NCBI GenBank assembly: GCA_963696675.1
Contig: CAVOLM010000018.1
Location: 62,001-126,000 of the forward strand
Direction: 5' to 3'
Source of the DNA: DATBVX01 sp963696675
Lineage (GTDB): Bacteria; Pseudomonadota; Gammaproteobacteria; Steroidobacterales; Steroidobacteraceae
DNA: 64,000 nucleotides
The notes beneath the pieces are model-generated. The model had not been told where the DNA came from. It saw only the letters and a program-made list of their open reading frames with translations, and made no database searches. Shown here piece by piece: positions 35,908-46,309 of the stretch. The first letter of the stretch is position 1; every line of letters starts with the position of its first letter. A program made the translations under genes and the position numbers.

Positions 35908-38002
35908 ATGGCTGAAGTCACCTGTCGCGTTGCGGATGGAGTCGCTGTCCTCGAGATCCGGCACCCTCCGGTCAATGCCCTGAGCCACTCAGTGCGTCGC
36001 GAGTTGCAGGCGCACCTGCATCGGCTCGCCTCGGATCTGCAGGTCGGCGGGATCGTCCTCACAGGGAGTGAAGGGCGTTTTATTGCCGGCGCGGATATCC
36101 ACGAATTCGAGACCGGTGCGTACCTCGAGGCGCCGACGATCCGCGATCTGCAACGACAGTTGGAGGACTCCGAAAAGCCTGTCGTCGCCGCGATCAATGG
36201 CGCCGCGCTCGGCGGCGGGCTCGAGCTGGCCATGGCGTGCCACTGGCGAATCGCCTCACGCACTTCGCGCGTGGGCTTGCCTGAGGTCAAGCTCGGCTTG
36301 ATCCCGGGATCTGGCGGGACACAACGCTTTCCGCGCCTTGCGGGGCCGCAGGCGGCGCTCCAATACATCACCTCCGGCGAGCACATTCCCGCGGCGAGGG
36401 CGCTCGAGCTCGGTCTCTTGGATGAGACTGCAGAGGATGCAGTCGCGGCCGCGACCACGCTCGCGCAGAGAGTCTGGCGTGAGGGCCGACAACTGCGAGT
36501 GGTGAGTGCGCTGAGTGACCGGATCAATGACGTAAGTCTCGAACTGTTCAGTGCGTTTCGCCGCCGGATGGAGCGCAAATGGCGCGGTCAACTTGCGCCC
36601 TGGAAGATCGCCGACTGTATTGAGGCGGCGTGCACACTGCCGCGCGAAGAGGCATTTCGGTTCGAGCGTGCGAGTTTCATGGAGTGCCACCAGAGCCCGC
36701 AGCACAAGGCCCTGGTGCATCTGTTCTTCGCGGAGCGCGAAGCGCGTCGGATTCCCGGCCTGGCGGGGAATATTGAGCCATTGCCGGTACGTAGCGTGGG
36801 CATCATCGGTGCGGGCACCATGGGCAGCGGCATCGCGATGGTGTTTGCGAATGCGCGCATCCCGGTTGCGCTCCTCGAGCTTTCCAAGGATGCGCTCGAG
36901 CGTGGGATGGAGTTGATTCGCAGGAACTACGCCGCGTCCGTCGAGCGTGGCAGCGTGACGCACAAGTCGGCGCAGGAGTCGCAATCACTGATCGCAGGCA
37001 TTACGGATTATGCCGCGCTTGCAGATCGCGACCTCATCATCGAGGCGGTGTTCGAGGATCTGGAGGTCAAGAAGCAGGTCTTTGCGCGCCTGAGCGAGGT
37101 CGCCGCGGCCAAGGCAATTCTCGCGACCAACACCTCAGCCCTCGATGTAGACGCAATTGCCGCCGCGGCGGCACATCCCGAACGAGTCATTGGCCTGCAC
37201 TTCTTCAGCCCCGCGCAGGTCATGAAACTGCTCGAGGTCGTGCGTGGCAAGCGTAGCGCCGCCCAGGCACTCGCTACGGCAATGGCACTGGCGCGGCGCG
37301 TCGGGAAGGTGGCAGTGCTGGCGGGAAACTGCGATGGCTTCATCGGCAACCGGATGTGGCAGTTCTACACCTGCGGAAGCCGAATTCCTGCTGGAAGAGG
37401 GGGCGACGCCGGAGCAGATTGATGCAGTCATGGAGGCATTCGGCTTTGCGATGGGACCACTCGCGGTCCGTGATCTTGCTGGCAATGACGTCGGCCTCGC
37501 GATTCGCAAGCGCCGGCAGCTCCCACCGGATGAAAGGACCTCACCCTTGCTGGCAAGACTTGTCGAGCAGGGGCGCCTCGGACAGAAGGCCGGCAAGGGT
37601 TACTACCGCTACGAAGGTCGCACGCGCTGCCCAGATCCGGAGGTCTACGCACTCATTGAAGAGATCTCGCGCGAGCGTGGAATCGAGCGGCGTCATATCG
37701 CGGATGAGGAGATTCTCGCGCGCCTGCTGCATCCACTGGTGAACGAGGGCGCCAGGATCCTGACAGAGAAGATTGCCAGCCGAGCGAGCGACATCGATCT
37801 CGTCTACGTCAATGGTTACGGCTTTCCCGCGTATCGGGGCGGGCCCATGTTCTGGGCGGACACAGTCGGGCTCGAACAGGTCGTGGCGACGATGCAGTCG
37901 CTCGCGCCCACTCATGGTGCGCGCTGGGCACCGGCACCGTTGTTGCTAGAGCTGGCGGGGAGTGGCCGCAGGTTCGGGAGCCTGGACACGAAACGGGTCT
38001 AG
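35908..38002 (+). CDS. 3-hydroxyacyl-CoA dehydrogenase / enoyl-CoA hydratase, FadJ/FadB-like (one frameshift)
   Basis: Multifunctional beta-oxidation enzyme. The N-terminal crotonase domain has FIAGADIHEFE and NGAALGGGLELAMACHWRIA with the catalytic Glu in LPEVKLGLIPGSGGTQ. The NAD-binding domain is SVGIIGAGTMGSGIAMVFAN, with HFFSPAQVMKLLEVV, and the C-terminal helical domain carries the second dehydrogenase part (YVNGYGFPAYRGGPM). The last third is one base out of frame from about 37370; correction gives 697 aa. Its TAG stop and the stop of the convergent GntR gene share CTAG at 37999-38002. It adjoins the leucine-degradation cluster and could supply a hydratase step there. Confidence 0.9.
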
Positions 38003-38742
38003 ACCGTTACGCGATCCATCACCCGGTAGTCAAGTTCGATCCCCGCGACCTCGTAACCGCGCTTGAAGTCGCGGATGTGCTTCTCCATCCAGCTGCGCGC
38101 TTCCTCGGCATTGCGGCTGCGGATAGCATCGATCAGGCGCTGTTGCGCGGCAATGATGCGGGAGCGGGCTTGCGGTACCTGGTCGATCATGCGACCGAGA
38201 GTAGGGGAGAGAAGGCGCGTAAGGGGCGCCTGCGCGAGCACCAGGACGTGGTTCTGCGTGCAGCGGGCGAGGGTGCGGAAGAACTCGACGACGACCGCCA
38301 CCGCACGTTCGCGATCCGCAGCCAGGGTCTCGAACAGGCGATGCAGCGTTTCGAGCTCTTCGATCTGCGCCGGTTCGCGCTTGCGCGCCGCGAGGGCGGC
38401 AGCCTGGGGCTCGATGATCATCATCGCTTCCCAGACTTCCAGAAATGTGACGCCATGAAGCTTGAGCGCGCGGCTGACATCGGACGCCACATTGGCGGCC
38501 TGCGGATAGGTTACGTAGAGCCGCTTGCCACCTTCCTTGCGGGTGACTAGTCCCTTGCTCTGCAACTCACGTAATGCTTCACGAACGGTCGAGCGATTGA
38601 CGCCGAACTGCCGTGCGAGATCGAGCTCGGCGGGCAACGCATCGCCGTCGTTGAGGTCGCGGGCCATGATCTTGGTTTCGATCGTGACCGCTACCCGGCG
38701 ATACGCGGGCTCCAGATTCAGGGGTTCGAACAGGGTTGCCAT
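37999..38742 (-). CDS. GntR-family (FadR/FCD subfamily) transcriptional regulator
   Basis: 247 aa. An N-terminal winged helix (LPAELDLARQFGVNRSTVRE, ALRELQSKGLVTRKEGGKRL) is followed by an FCD ligand domain with several His/Glu residues that may bind metal. It is divergent from liuA; an operator-like palindrome lies in the 87-bp gap. Expected ligand is an acyl-CoA of branched-chain catabolism, and it likely represses itself and liuA. The stop is shared with the adjacent FadJ-like gene. Confidence 0.88.
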   Translation of the reverse strand: MATLFEPLNLEPAYRRVAVTIETKIMARDLNDGDALPAELDLARQFGVNRSTVREALRELQSKGLVTRKEGGKRLYVTYPQAANVASDVSRALKLHGVTFLEVWEAMMIIEPQAAALAARKREPAQIEELETLHRLFETLAADRERAVAVVVEFFRTLARCTQNHVLVLAQAPLTRLLSPTLGRMIDQVPQARSRIIAAQQRLIDAIRSRNAEEARSWMEKHIRDFKRGYEVAGIELDYRVMDRVTV

Positions 38743-38791
38743 ATATATATGTATGCGCAGGATAAGGGCTGCGATGCAGCATTGGCGACCG

Positions 38792-38820
38792 TTGACAGAT
38801 TGTCGGATTGTCCGACAATA
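38792..38820 (+). promoter_or_regulatory. Promoter of the liu operon overlapped by a GntR operator
   Basis: TTGACA at 38792-38797 and, 17 bp later, ACAATA at 38815-38820 form a reasonable sigma70 pair. TTGTCGGA TTG TCCGACAA at 38800-38818 is a perfect 8-bp inverted repeat with a 3-bp centre and lies in the spacer, an ideal place for repression by the divergent GntR protein. The -10 element ends only 9 bp before the liuA ATG. Confidence 0.7.
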
Positions 38821-38829
38821 TAGCGCCCC

Positions 38830-40047
38830 ATGTCCAGCCTACCCAAGACACCCTTGCGCGCCCTTGCCACGGCGCCGGCCGGAGCACCTATGGTCGAGTT
38901 CGATTTCGGTCTCGGTGAAAGCGTTGATTTGTTACGCAGCACGGTGCGTGCATTTGCGCTGGAGAAGATCCAGCCGCGGGCCGCGGAGATCGATCGCAGC
39001 AACCAGTTCCCCCGCGACCTGTGGCCGGAGCTCGGAGCACTCGGCCTGCTCGGACCGACGGTGGCGGAGGAGTTTGGCGGTGCGGGCATGGGCTACCTGG
39101 AACATGTGGTGGCGATGGAGGAAATCAGCCGCGAGTCCGGTTCGATTGGCCTGTCATATGGCGCGCACTCCAACCTGTGCGTCAACCAACTCAGCCGCTG
39201 GGGCACCCCTGAACAGAAACGCCACTACCTGCCCAAGCTGCTGAGCGGTGAGCATGTCGGTGCGCTTGCCATGAGCGAACCGGGTTCAGGATCGGATGTT
39301 ATCGGCATGCGCACGCGTGCGGAACGACGTGGCGATCACTACGTCCTGAATGGCAACAAGATGTGGATCACGAACGGCCCGGAAGCGGACGTTGTCGTCG
39401 TGTACGCAACGCTCGACGCGGCACTCGGCGCGAAAGGCATCACGACTTTCATCGTCGAGAAGGGCATGCCCGGATTCTGGAGCGCCCAGAAACTCGACAA
39501 GCTCGGTATGCGGGGTTCGGATACGAGCGAGCTGGTGTTTCGTGACTGCCAGGTACCGCTCGCCAACGTGCTGCACGAGGTGGGCAAGGGCGCGCGCGTC
39601 TTGATGAGCGGACTCGATTACGAGCGCGTGGTGCTGGCAGGGGGACCGCTCGGGATCATGCAGTCGTGTCTCGACACCGTGCTGCCGTACGTTCACGAGC
39701 GGCGGCAGTTCGGACAGCCCATCGGCACGTTCCAGCTCATGCAGGCGAAGATTGCTGACCTGTACACGACCCTCAACGCGTCGCGCGCGTACGTGTACTC
39801 GGTGGCGCGAGCCTGCGATCGCGGGCAGACGACACGCTTCGATGCTGCCGGATGCATCCTGTTCGCGGCAGAGCGCGCGACTGCGTGTGCGCTCGACACG
39901 ATTCAGGCGCTGGGCGGGAACGGCTACATCAACGACTATCCCGCGGGTCGACTGCTGCGAGATGCTAAATTATATGAGATCGGCGCGGGGACCAGCGAGA
40001 TCCGCCGCATGCTGATCGGCCGAGAGTTGTTCGACGCCACCGCCTGA
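38830..40047 (+). CDS. liuA: Isovaleryl-CoA dehydrogenase
   Basis: Acyl-CoA dehydrogenase of leucine degradation that oxidises isovaleryl-CoA to 3-methylcrotonyl-CoA, passing electrons to ETF (etfAB are in the same window). 405 aa, intact. AMSEPGSGSDVIGM, NGNKMWITNGPEADV and the catalytic Glu in SGLDYERVVLAGGPLGIMQ (placed as in isovaleryl-CoA dehydrogenase, away from the usual C-terminal site) support this over a straight-chain enzyme. The C-terminal QALGGNGYINDYPAGRLLRD is typical. Transcription may start at or near the ATG. Confidence 0.93.
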   Translation: MSSLPKTPLRALATAPAGAPMVEFDFGLGESVDLLRSTVRAFALEKIQPRAAEIDRSNQFPRDLWPELGALGLLGPTVAEEFGGAGMGYLEHVVAMEEISRESGSIGLSYGAHSNLCVNQLSRWGTPEQKRHYLPKLLSGEHVGALAMSEPGSGSDVIGMRTRAERRGDHYVLNGNKMWITNGPEADVVVVYATLDAALGAKGITTFIVEKGMPGFWSAQKLDKLGMRGSDTSELVFRDCQVPLANVLHEVGKGARVLMSGLDYERVVLAGGPLGIMQSCLDTVLPYVHERRQFGQPIGTFQLMQAKIADLYTTLNASRAYVYSVARACDRGQTTRFDAAGCILFAAERATACALDTIQALGGNGYINDYPAGRLLRDAKLYEIGAGTSEIRRMLIGRELFDATA

Positions 40048-40058
40048 GGCCGCAACAC

Positions 40059-41668
40059 ATGCCGGCCATCCACAGTGCGCTCAGTCTCCACAGCGATGAA
40101 TTCCGGCGCAATGCCGAAACGAATCGCAAGCTCGCGACTGAATTGCGCGCACTCATCGCTCGTGTAGCCGAGGGCGGCAGTGCGGAGGCACGCGCCAAGC
40201 ATCAAAGCCGCGGCAAGCTCCTGGTTCGCGATCGCGTGCGCCATCTGCTCGATCCGGGTTCACCATTCCTCGAGATTGGCCAGCTTGCCGGACACGGGCT
40301 GTACGAGGACGCGATCCCGGCTGGCGGACTGGTGGCGGGCATCGGTCGCGTGAGCGGGCGCGAGTGCGTGATCGTCGCCAATGATGCAACCGTGAAGGGC
40401 GGCACGTACTATCCAATCACAGTTAAGAAGCATCTGCGCGCCCAGGAAATCGCCCTGGAGAATGCGCTGCCGTGCATCTACCTGGTCGACTCTGGCGGCG
40501 CATTCCTGCCGATGCAGGATGAGGTGTTTCCGGACCGTGAGCACTTCGGGAGGATTTTCTTCAACCAGGCGACCCTTTCGGCGCGCGGCATTCCGCAGCT
40601 CGCGATCGTGATGGGATCGTGCACCGCCGGAGGCGCCTATGTGCCGGCGATGTGTGATGAAAGCATCATCGTCCGCAACCAGGGAACGATCTTTCTCGGC
40701 GGGCCTCCGCTCGTGAAGGCAGCGACGGGGGAAGTCGTCGACGCGGAAGCGCTGGGAGGCGGTGACGTACACAGTCGCGTTTCCGGAGTCACGGATCATC
40801 TCGCTGAGAACGATGAGCATGCTTTGGGGCTTGCGCGGCGGCTGGTTGCGAATCTCAATCGGGCGCCTGCGCCGCCGACTGAGGACGGCTCGCGCGAACC
40901 GCGCTACTCTGCCGAAGAGCTTTATGGTGTCGTACCGCACGACACACGCATCCCCTACGACGTGCGTGAGGTCATCGCCCGAATCGTCGACGATTCTGAT
41001 CTCGACGAGTTCAAGGCGCCTCTACGGACGCACCCTGGTGTGCGGATTTGCACGCCTCGCAGGCATGCCGGTCGGGCATCATTGCCAATAACGGCATCCT
41101 GTTCTCTGAATCGGCACTCAAAGGTGCACATTTCATCGAGCTGTGCAATCGACGCCGTGTGCCGCTCGTGTTTCTGCAGAACATCACCGGCTTCATGGTG
41201 GGTCGCAAGTACGAGAACGCTGGCATCGCCAAGGACGGTGCCAAGATGGTGACAGCTGTTGCGGGGGTCACGGTGCCGAAGTTCACCGTCATCATCGGCG
41301 GCTCCTTCGGTGCCGGAAACTATGCGATGTGTGGGCGCGCCTACGGCGCACGCCTTCTCTGGATGTGGCCAAATGCGCGCATCTCGGTGATGGGAGGCGA
41401 ACAGGCGGCCACCGTTCTCGCCATCGTTCGCCGGGACGGCCAGGAAGCGCGCGGTAAGACCTGGCCGGAAGCCGAAGAGAGCGCCTTCAGGCAGGAAATC
41501 CGCGAACAATACGAAAAGCAGGGTCATCCCTACTACGCATCGGCGCGGCTCTGGGATGACGGCATCATCGACCCGATCGATACGCGCCGGGTACTGGCTC
41601 TTGCGCTGGCGGCAGCGCGAAACGCGCCGGATCCCGGCGAACGTCCCTACGGCGTGTTTCGCATGTAG
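40059..41668 (+). CDS. liuB: Methylcrotonyl-CoA carboxylase carboxyltransferase (beta) subunit (two frameshifts)
   Basis: Transfers CO2 from biotin to 3-methylcrotonyl-CoA. Carboxyltransferase features are KHQSRGKLLVRDRV, IVANDATVKGGTYYPITVKK, GSCTAGGAYVPAM, QNITGFMVGRKYENAGIAKD and GSFGAGNYAMCGRAY. Two frame changes, at about 41016 and 41078, each equal one extra base in a short C or G run. Between them the middle frame reads LYGRTLVCGFARLAGMPVG. Corrected length is 535 aa, exactly as expected. It starts 11 bp after liuA. Confidence 0.95.
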
Positions 41669-41674
41669 CTTCCG

Positions 41675-43648
41675 ATGTTCGACTCGATTCTCATCGCCAA
41701 TCGCGGCGAGATCGCCTGCCGCGTCATCCGGACCGCGCAGCGACTGGGCATCCGGACCATTGCGGTGTATTCGGATGCGGACGTGGAGGCTTTGCATGTC
41801 AGGCGCGCCGACGCGGCAATCCGCATCGGACCCGCACCGGCACGCGAAAGTTACCTCAACGTCGACGCGATCATCGACGCTGCGCTCAGGGCGAAGGCAC
41901 GCGCGATTCACCCCGGGTACGGTTTTCTTTCCGAGAACGCTCGCTTTGCGGCGGCCTGCCAGGTGGCGGGTCTCGTGTTCATCGGCCCGCCGGAGTCGGC
42001 GATCCGCGCCATGGGCTCAAAGATCGAGGCGAAGCGGCTGATGGCGCGTTCAGGCGTGCCCATCGTGCCGGGCTACCAGGAGGATGAGCAGAGTCTCGAA
42101 CGGCTCGAAGCCGCGGCCGCGACGCTCGGCTTTCCGATCCTGATCAAGGCATCCGCGGGCGGCGGCGGTAAGGGAATGCGGGTCGTGGAGTCGAAGGACG
42201 CCTTCGCTCCGGCACTCGAAGGAGCGCGTCGCGAGGCGAAAGCCGCGTTCGGCGATGATCGCGTGCTACTGGAGAAATTTCTGTCCCACCCGCGACACAT
42301 CGAGATCCAGGTGTTCGCTGACACCCATGGCAACTGCATTCATCTCTACGAACGGGACTGCTCGATCCAGCGGCGGCATCAGAAGGTGATTGAAGAAGCG
42401 CCGGCACCGGGAATGACTGCAGCCCGACGCCGGGGTATGGGTACTGCGGCGGTCAAGGCTGCGAAGGCTGTCGGCTACCAGGGCGCGGGGACGGTGGAAT
42501 TCATCGTTGAGGACGGCGCGTTCTATTTCATGGAGATGAATACGCGCCTGCAGGTCGAGCACCCGGTGACGGAAATGATCACGGGACTCGACTTGGTCGA
42601 GTGGCAGATCCGCGTGGCGGCTGGCGAAAAATTGCCGCTCGAGCAGTCACAGGTTCCGCTCAAGGGGCATGCAATCGAGGCACGGCTCTATGCCGAGGAT
42701 CCAGCGCGCGAGTTCCTGCCTTCAACCGGGCGTCTGGTGCGCTTGCGCTGGCCGTTGACGAGCGCTGCTGTTCGCGTCGATACCGGTGTGCAGGAAGGCG
42801 ATGCGGTCGGTGTGCACTACGATCCCATGCTCGCCAAGATCATTACCTGGGGTGAAGAGCGCGGCGATGCGATCCGGCGTCTCTCCCATGCTCTGAGCGA
42901 GTGCCAGATCGCAGGAGTCACAACCAATGCAGCGCTGCTGCGTGCGATTCTTTCCCAAGCCGATTTCGCCGCAGGCGAGGTCCACACCGGCTTCGTCGGT
43001 GAACACGCGGCTGATCTGTTCAGTGCAGCGGACGCGGATGGCGCAGCTCGATTACGTGCGCTCGGCGCGGTTGCGTGGCTGATCCGTGCCTCGCGAGCGA
43101 CGCGAGGGCCGTGGGATCAGGGCGATGGCTGGCAACTCAACCTCACCTCGCGCGCCACGCTGCAGTTCGAAGGCGAGGGCGCCCCGATCGTCGCAGAGCT
43201 GGAGCCAGCTGCAGACGCGTGGCAGGTAATAATCGGTTCGCGACGCTTCCTGGTGGAGGCGCATATCGATTCAGAGGGGATGGCAAGAGGCCAGGTGGAC
43301 GGCGTCGCGCTCAGCGCGCAGCTCGTGACGGACGGCAGGCGGATCCATGTCCTCGGTGAAGGCCGCGTGCTGCAACTTGTCCTGCACGATCCGGCCGAAG
43401 CTGGCGAGCGCGAGGGACACGCTGGCGGGCTGATTTCGCCCATGCCGGGCCAGATCCTGCAGGTCATGGTCACGGCCGGTGCGACGGTGCGCCGCGGCCA
43501 GCCGCTCGTGATCGTGGAAGCGATGAAAATGGAACACACCATCCTGGCGCCGATGGATGGAGTCGTGGAGCAGGTCTGTTTCGGTGCCGGAGAGCGTGTG
43601 AGTGAAGGCGCTCAGTTGTTGAAGCTCAAGCCACCGTCCGGCTCTTGA
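41675..43648 (+). CDS. liuD: Methylcrotonyl-CoA carboxylase biotin-carboxylase (alpha) subunit
   Basis: 657 aa, intact. The biotin-carboxylase domain has ILIANRGEIACRVIRTA, HPGYGFLSENARFA, the ATP-grasp SAGGGGKGMRVV and EMNTRLQVEHPVTE. The C-terminal biotinyl domain carries VEAMKMEHTILAP with the biotinylated Lys. It starts 6 bp after liuB and completes the carboxylase. Its 3' end overlaps the antiparallel MobA-like gene by 37 bp. Confidence 0.96.
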   Translation: MFDSILIANRGEIACRVIRTAQRLGIRTIAVYSDADVEALHVRRADAAIRIGPAPARESYLNVDAIIDAALRAKARAIHPGYGFLSENARFAAACQVAGLVFIGPPESAIRAMGSKIEAKRLMARSGVPIVPGYQEDEQSLERLEAAAATLGFPILIKASAGGGGKGMRVVESKDAFAPALEGARREAKAAFGDDRVLLEKFLSHPRHIEIQVFADTHGNCIHLYERDCSIQRRHQKVIEEAPAPGMTAARRRGMGTAAVKAAKAVGYQGAGTVEFIVEDGAFYFMEMNTRLQVEHPVTEMITGLDLVEWQIRVAAGEKLPLEQSQVPLKGHAIEARLYAEDPAREFLPSTGRLVRLRWPLTSAAVRVDTGVQEGDAVGVHYDPMLAKIITWGEERGDAIRRLSHALSECQIAGVTTNAALLRAILSQADFAAGEVHTGFVGEHAADLFSAADADGAARLRALGAVAWLIRASRATRGPWDQGDGWQLNLTSRATLQFEGEGAPIVAELEPAADAWQVIIGSRRFLVEAHIDSEGMARGQVDGVALSAQLVTDGRRIHVLGEGRVLQLVLHDPAEAGEREGHAGGLISPMPGQILQVMVTAGATVRRGQPLVIVEAMKMEHTILAPMDGVVEQVCFGAGERVSEGAQLLKLKPPSGS

Positions 43649-44307
43649 GCGCCGTCGGCATTGATTCGCGGCAGTCGAATCTCACCGACTACGCGCGGCT
43701 GGCGCACGCGACGCAACTCTTCGAGCTGCGCTGGGGTATCGAGGTCGGTCGCCGCATTCGGCATCGGGACACGGACCAGCCGGTCGCTATACCTCTGCAG
43801 CACGCGCTTCGCTCCCATGTCCCCGCGCAAGCTGGAAAGATCGGAGAAGCACCAGCGAGGGAAAATTGCCGGTACGCCCACCGTTCCCGAGTAGAGGCCC
43901 GCGACGATCGAATTGTCCTGTCTCTTCCAGGCCGACACCAGGCGCTTGAGATCGTCACTTGATACCCCCACCTGGTCGGCGAGCATCACGAGGACCGCAT
44001 CACAAGCCGGTGGAAGTGCCGCGACGCCACATCGAATCGAGGCCCCGATGCCTTCCCGCCAATATCGATTCAGGATCACGGAAGCGGGCGAATGCTTGAG
44101 CAACATGGCCAGCTCCTGCGCGTGCGCACCCACGACCACGGTCACTGCATGACCAGCCACGGCAACTGCGTGACTGACCATCGTGTGCAACAGGGGACGG
44201 CCGTCCAGGCGCACGAGTTGCTTTGGCTGACCGAGGCGTGTCGATGCTCCGGCCGCAAGAATGAGAATGTGGAGGCTCGAGCCGGCAGCAGGGTCGGTGC
44301 TTTCCAT
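43612..44307 (-). CDS. Nucleotidyltransferase-fold protein, MobA/MocA-like
   Basis: About 231 aa from ATG 44307 (MESTDPAAGSS); ATG 44358 and the open frame to 44406 are alternatives. The Rossmann-like nucleotide motif LILAAGASTRLGQPKQLVRL fits molybdenum-cofactor cytidylyl/guanylyl transferases, with VLVMLADQVGVS as the metal-binding region and WREGIGASIRCGVAAL. It is on the opposite strand within the liu cluster, between liuD and liuE, where liuC is often found. Its target in this organism is unknown; Mo-cofactor dinucleotide formation is the family expectation. Confidence 0.8.
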   Translation of the reverse strand: MESTDPAAGSSLHILILAAGASTRLGQPKQLVRLDGRPLLHTMVSHAVAVAGHAVTVVVGAHAQELAMLLKHSPASVILNRYWREGIGASIRCGVAALPPACDAVLVMLADQVGVSSDDLKRLVSAWKRQDNSIVAGLYSGTVGVPAIFPRWCFSDLSSLRGDMGAKRVLQRYSDRLVRVPMPNAATDLDTPAQLEELRRVRQPRVVGEIRLPRINADGAQEPDGGLSFNN

Positions 44308-44435
44308 AATGACGAGGTCAGTGCGTTCAAGTGCTGCAGGGATTCTGCGACGGGACATGAGGCAAGTACACCATTGATTGGTCCGCCTCGGCGTCGCCCG
44401 ATACAATTCCCGTCGTCCATCACATTGCGGCCTGA

Positions 44436-45371
44436 GTGCACATGAGGAAATCGATTGAAATCGTGGAAGTCGGGCCGCGCGACGGACTGCAGAACGAGCC
44501 GGGCGTTCTACCCACGCCGGTCAAGATCGAACTCATCAATCGGCTGGCAGCTTCTGGACTGAAGCGGATCGAGGTCGCCAGCTTCGTCAATCCCGCGAAG
44601 GTTCCGCAGATGGCGGACGCGGAGCAGGTACTTGCGGCGCTGCCCAAGGGGGGTGTTACGCGATACATCGGTCTGGTGCTCAATCGCAAGGGCTTCGATC
44701 GGGCGCAGGCCGCCGGGTGCCGCGAGATCGGCATGGCGCTCGCGGTCAGCGATACCTTCAATCGCCGTAATCAGCGTATCGGCACTGACGAGTCGATCGA
44801 GGAGTGGATCGACATCGCGAAGGCCGCGCGTGATGCTGGCATCGCCGCCCACATCACGCTCTCGACTTCCTTCGGTTGCCCGTTCGAAGGCGAGGTGGCG
44901 CCGGAACGGGTGGTCGAAGTCGCTCGACGTGTGGCTGCCGGCAGACCGACAGAGCTGGCACTGGCTGACACGATTGGAGCTGGTGTTCCGGCACAGGTCA
45001 CCGATCTCGTCGCCCGCGTACGCACGGCTCTCCCTGGCCTCAAGCTGCGCTGCCATTTTCACAATACGCGCAACACCGGACTGGCGAATGCCTACGCAGC
45101 CGCCCAGGCGGGTGTCGAGATTCTCGATGCGAGCGTGGGGGGAATCGGCGGCTGCCCGTTCGCGCCAGGTGCGACGGGGAATGTTCCGACCGAGGACCTG
45201 CTCTATATGCTGCATCGATCTGGATTCGAGACTGGCGTGACGCTCGAGCGCCTGATCGATACGGGCAAATGGCTGCAGCAGCAACTCGGACGCCCGGTCC
45301 CGGGGCTGCTCGTAAAGGCGGGACCTTTTCCGAGAGCGCAAGCAGGTCGCCACCCCGGCACCTCAGGCTAG
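44436..45371 (+). CDS. liuE: Hydroxymethylglutaryl-CoA lyase
   Basis: TIM-barrel lyase splitting HMG-CoA into acetoacetate and acetyl-CoA, last step of leucine breakdown. 311 aa from GTG 44436 (ATG 44442 is an equally good start). VEVGPRDGLQNEPGVLPT, KRIEVASFVNP, STSFGCPFEGEV, HFHNTRNTGLANAYAA and DASVGGIGGCPFAPGATGN (catalytic Cys) are the family motifs. The last 15 or so residues (RAQAGRHPGTSG) look atypical, and a one-base change near 45330 would give a different tail (ERKQVATPAP), so the exact C-terminus is uncertain. Confidence 0.92.
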   Translation: MHMRKSIEIVEVGPRDGLQNEPGVLPTPVKIELINRLAASGLKRIEVASFVNPAKVPQMADAEQVLAALPKGGVTRYIGLVLNRKGFDRAQAAGCREIGMALAVSDTFNRRNQRIGTDESIEEWIDIAKAARDAGIAAHITLSTSFGCPFEGEVAPERVVEVARRVAAGRPTELALADTIGAGVPAQVTDLVARVRTALPGLKLRCHFHNTRNTGLANAYAAAQAGVEILDASVGGIGGCPFAPGATGNVPTEDLLYMLHRSGFETGVTLERLIDTGKWLQQQLGRPVPGLLVKAGPFPRAQAGRHPGTSG

Positions 45372-45429
45372 TAATCCGGCACCGCGCCCCCATGTCGCGG
45401 CGATCCACTCTTCAAGCCTGGGAGTCTGC

Positions 45430-46309
45430 ATGAGCTCTTCAGCGACGACGAAGTCGAATCCGGCCTCCTCGGTGCGCACGGTTGAGCGCATCGTGAAGGG
45501 CCAGCCCGCGAGCGATGGCGCGGGCGTCAAGCTGTTTCGAGTCATCGGTTCGCAAGGACTGCCCGACCTCGATCCATTCCTGCTGCTGGATGAATTCCGT
45601 TCCGACGATGCGGGCGACTACATCGCTGGATTTCCGCGAGCACCCGCACCGCGGCTTCGAGACCGTCACCTACATGCTGGCTGGGCGCATGCGCCACGGG
45701 GATAACCAGGGCAACACCGGCCTGCTGGGGCCAGGCAGCGTGCAGTGGATGACGGCGGGTCGCGGCATCGTTCATTCGGAAATGCCGGAACAGGAAGACG
45801 GCCTGATGTGGGGCTTCCAGTTGTGGGTCAACCTGCCCGCGCGCGAGAAACTGACGACGCCGCGCTACCAGGACATCGCGCCCGAGCGAATTCCGGAGGT
45901 CTCGCTGCAGACAGGCAGCACCGTGCGCGTCATCGCCGGGGAATTCAACGGCACGAGAGGCCCAGTGCAGGCGATCGCTACGCAGCCGTTGTATCTGGAC
46001 GTGAGGCTCGCGGCGCACGACTCCTTCAACACGCTGGTCCCCGAATCGCACAACGCCTTTGTCTACGTGTACGAGGGCACGCTCTCGATCGGGCAGGGCG
46101 AAGGCACGCGCACCATGAAGCGGGGCGAACTCGCTGTGCTCAGTCACGGCCTGATTCTGGCCGCCACGGCGCAGGACGAAGGTGCTCGCTTCCTCGCGAT
46201 CGCGGGGCATCCGCTCAACGAGCCGGTGGCTCGCTATGGTCCGTTCGTCATGAATACGCCGGAGGAGATTCGCCAGGCGTTCGTCGACTATCAGGGCGGC
46301 AAACTCTGA
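45430..46309 (+). CDS. Pirin family protein (cupin; one frameshift)
   Basis: Double-cupin pirin homologue. The first part ends GLPDLDPFLLLDEFRSDDAG. One base later the frame continues FREHPHRGFETVTYMLAGRM, with the metal-ligand pattern HxHxxxE replaced by the pirin HPHRGFE. GSVQWMTAGRGIVHSEMPE is the second metal-binding stretch, and the C-terminal cupin has ATQPLYLDVRL. One extra base at about 45640 explains the split; corrected length is 292 aa. Pirins act as quercetinases or redox-sensitive regulators. Confidence 0.9.
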
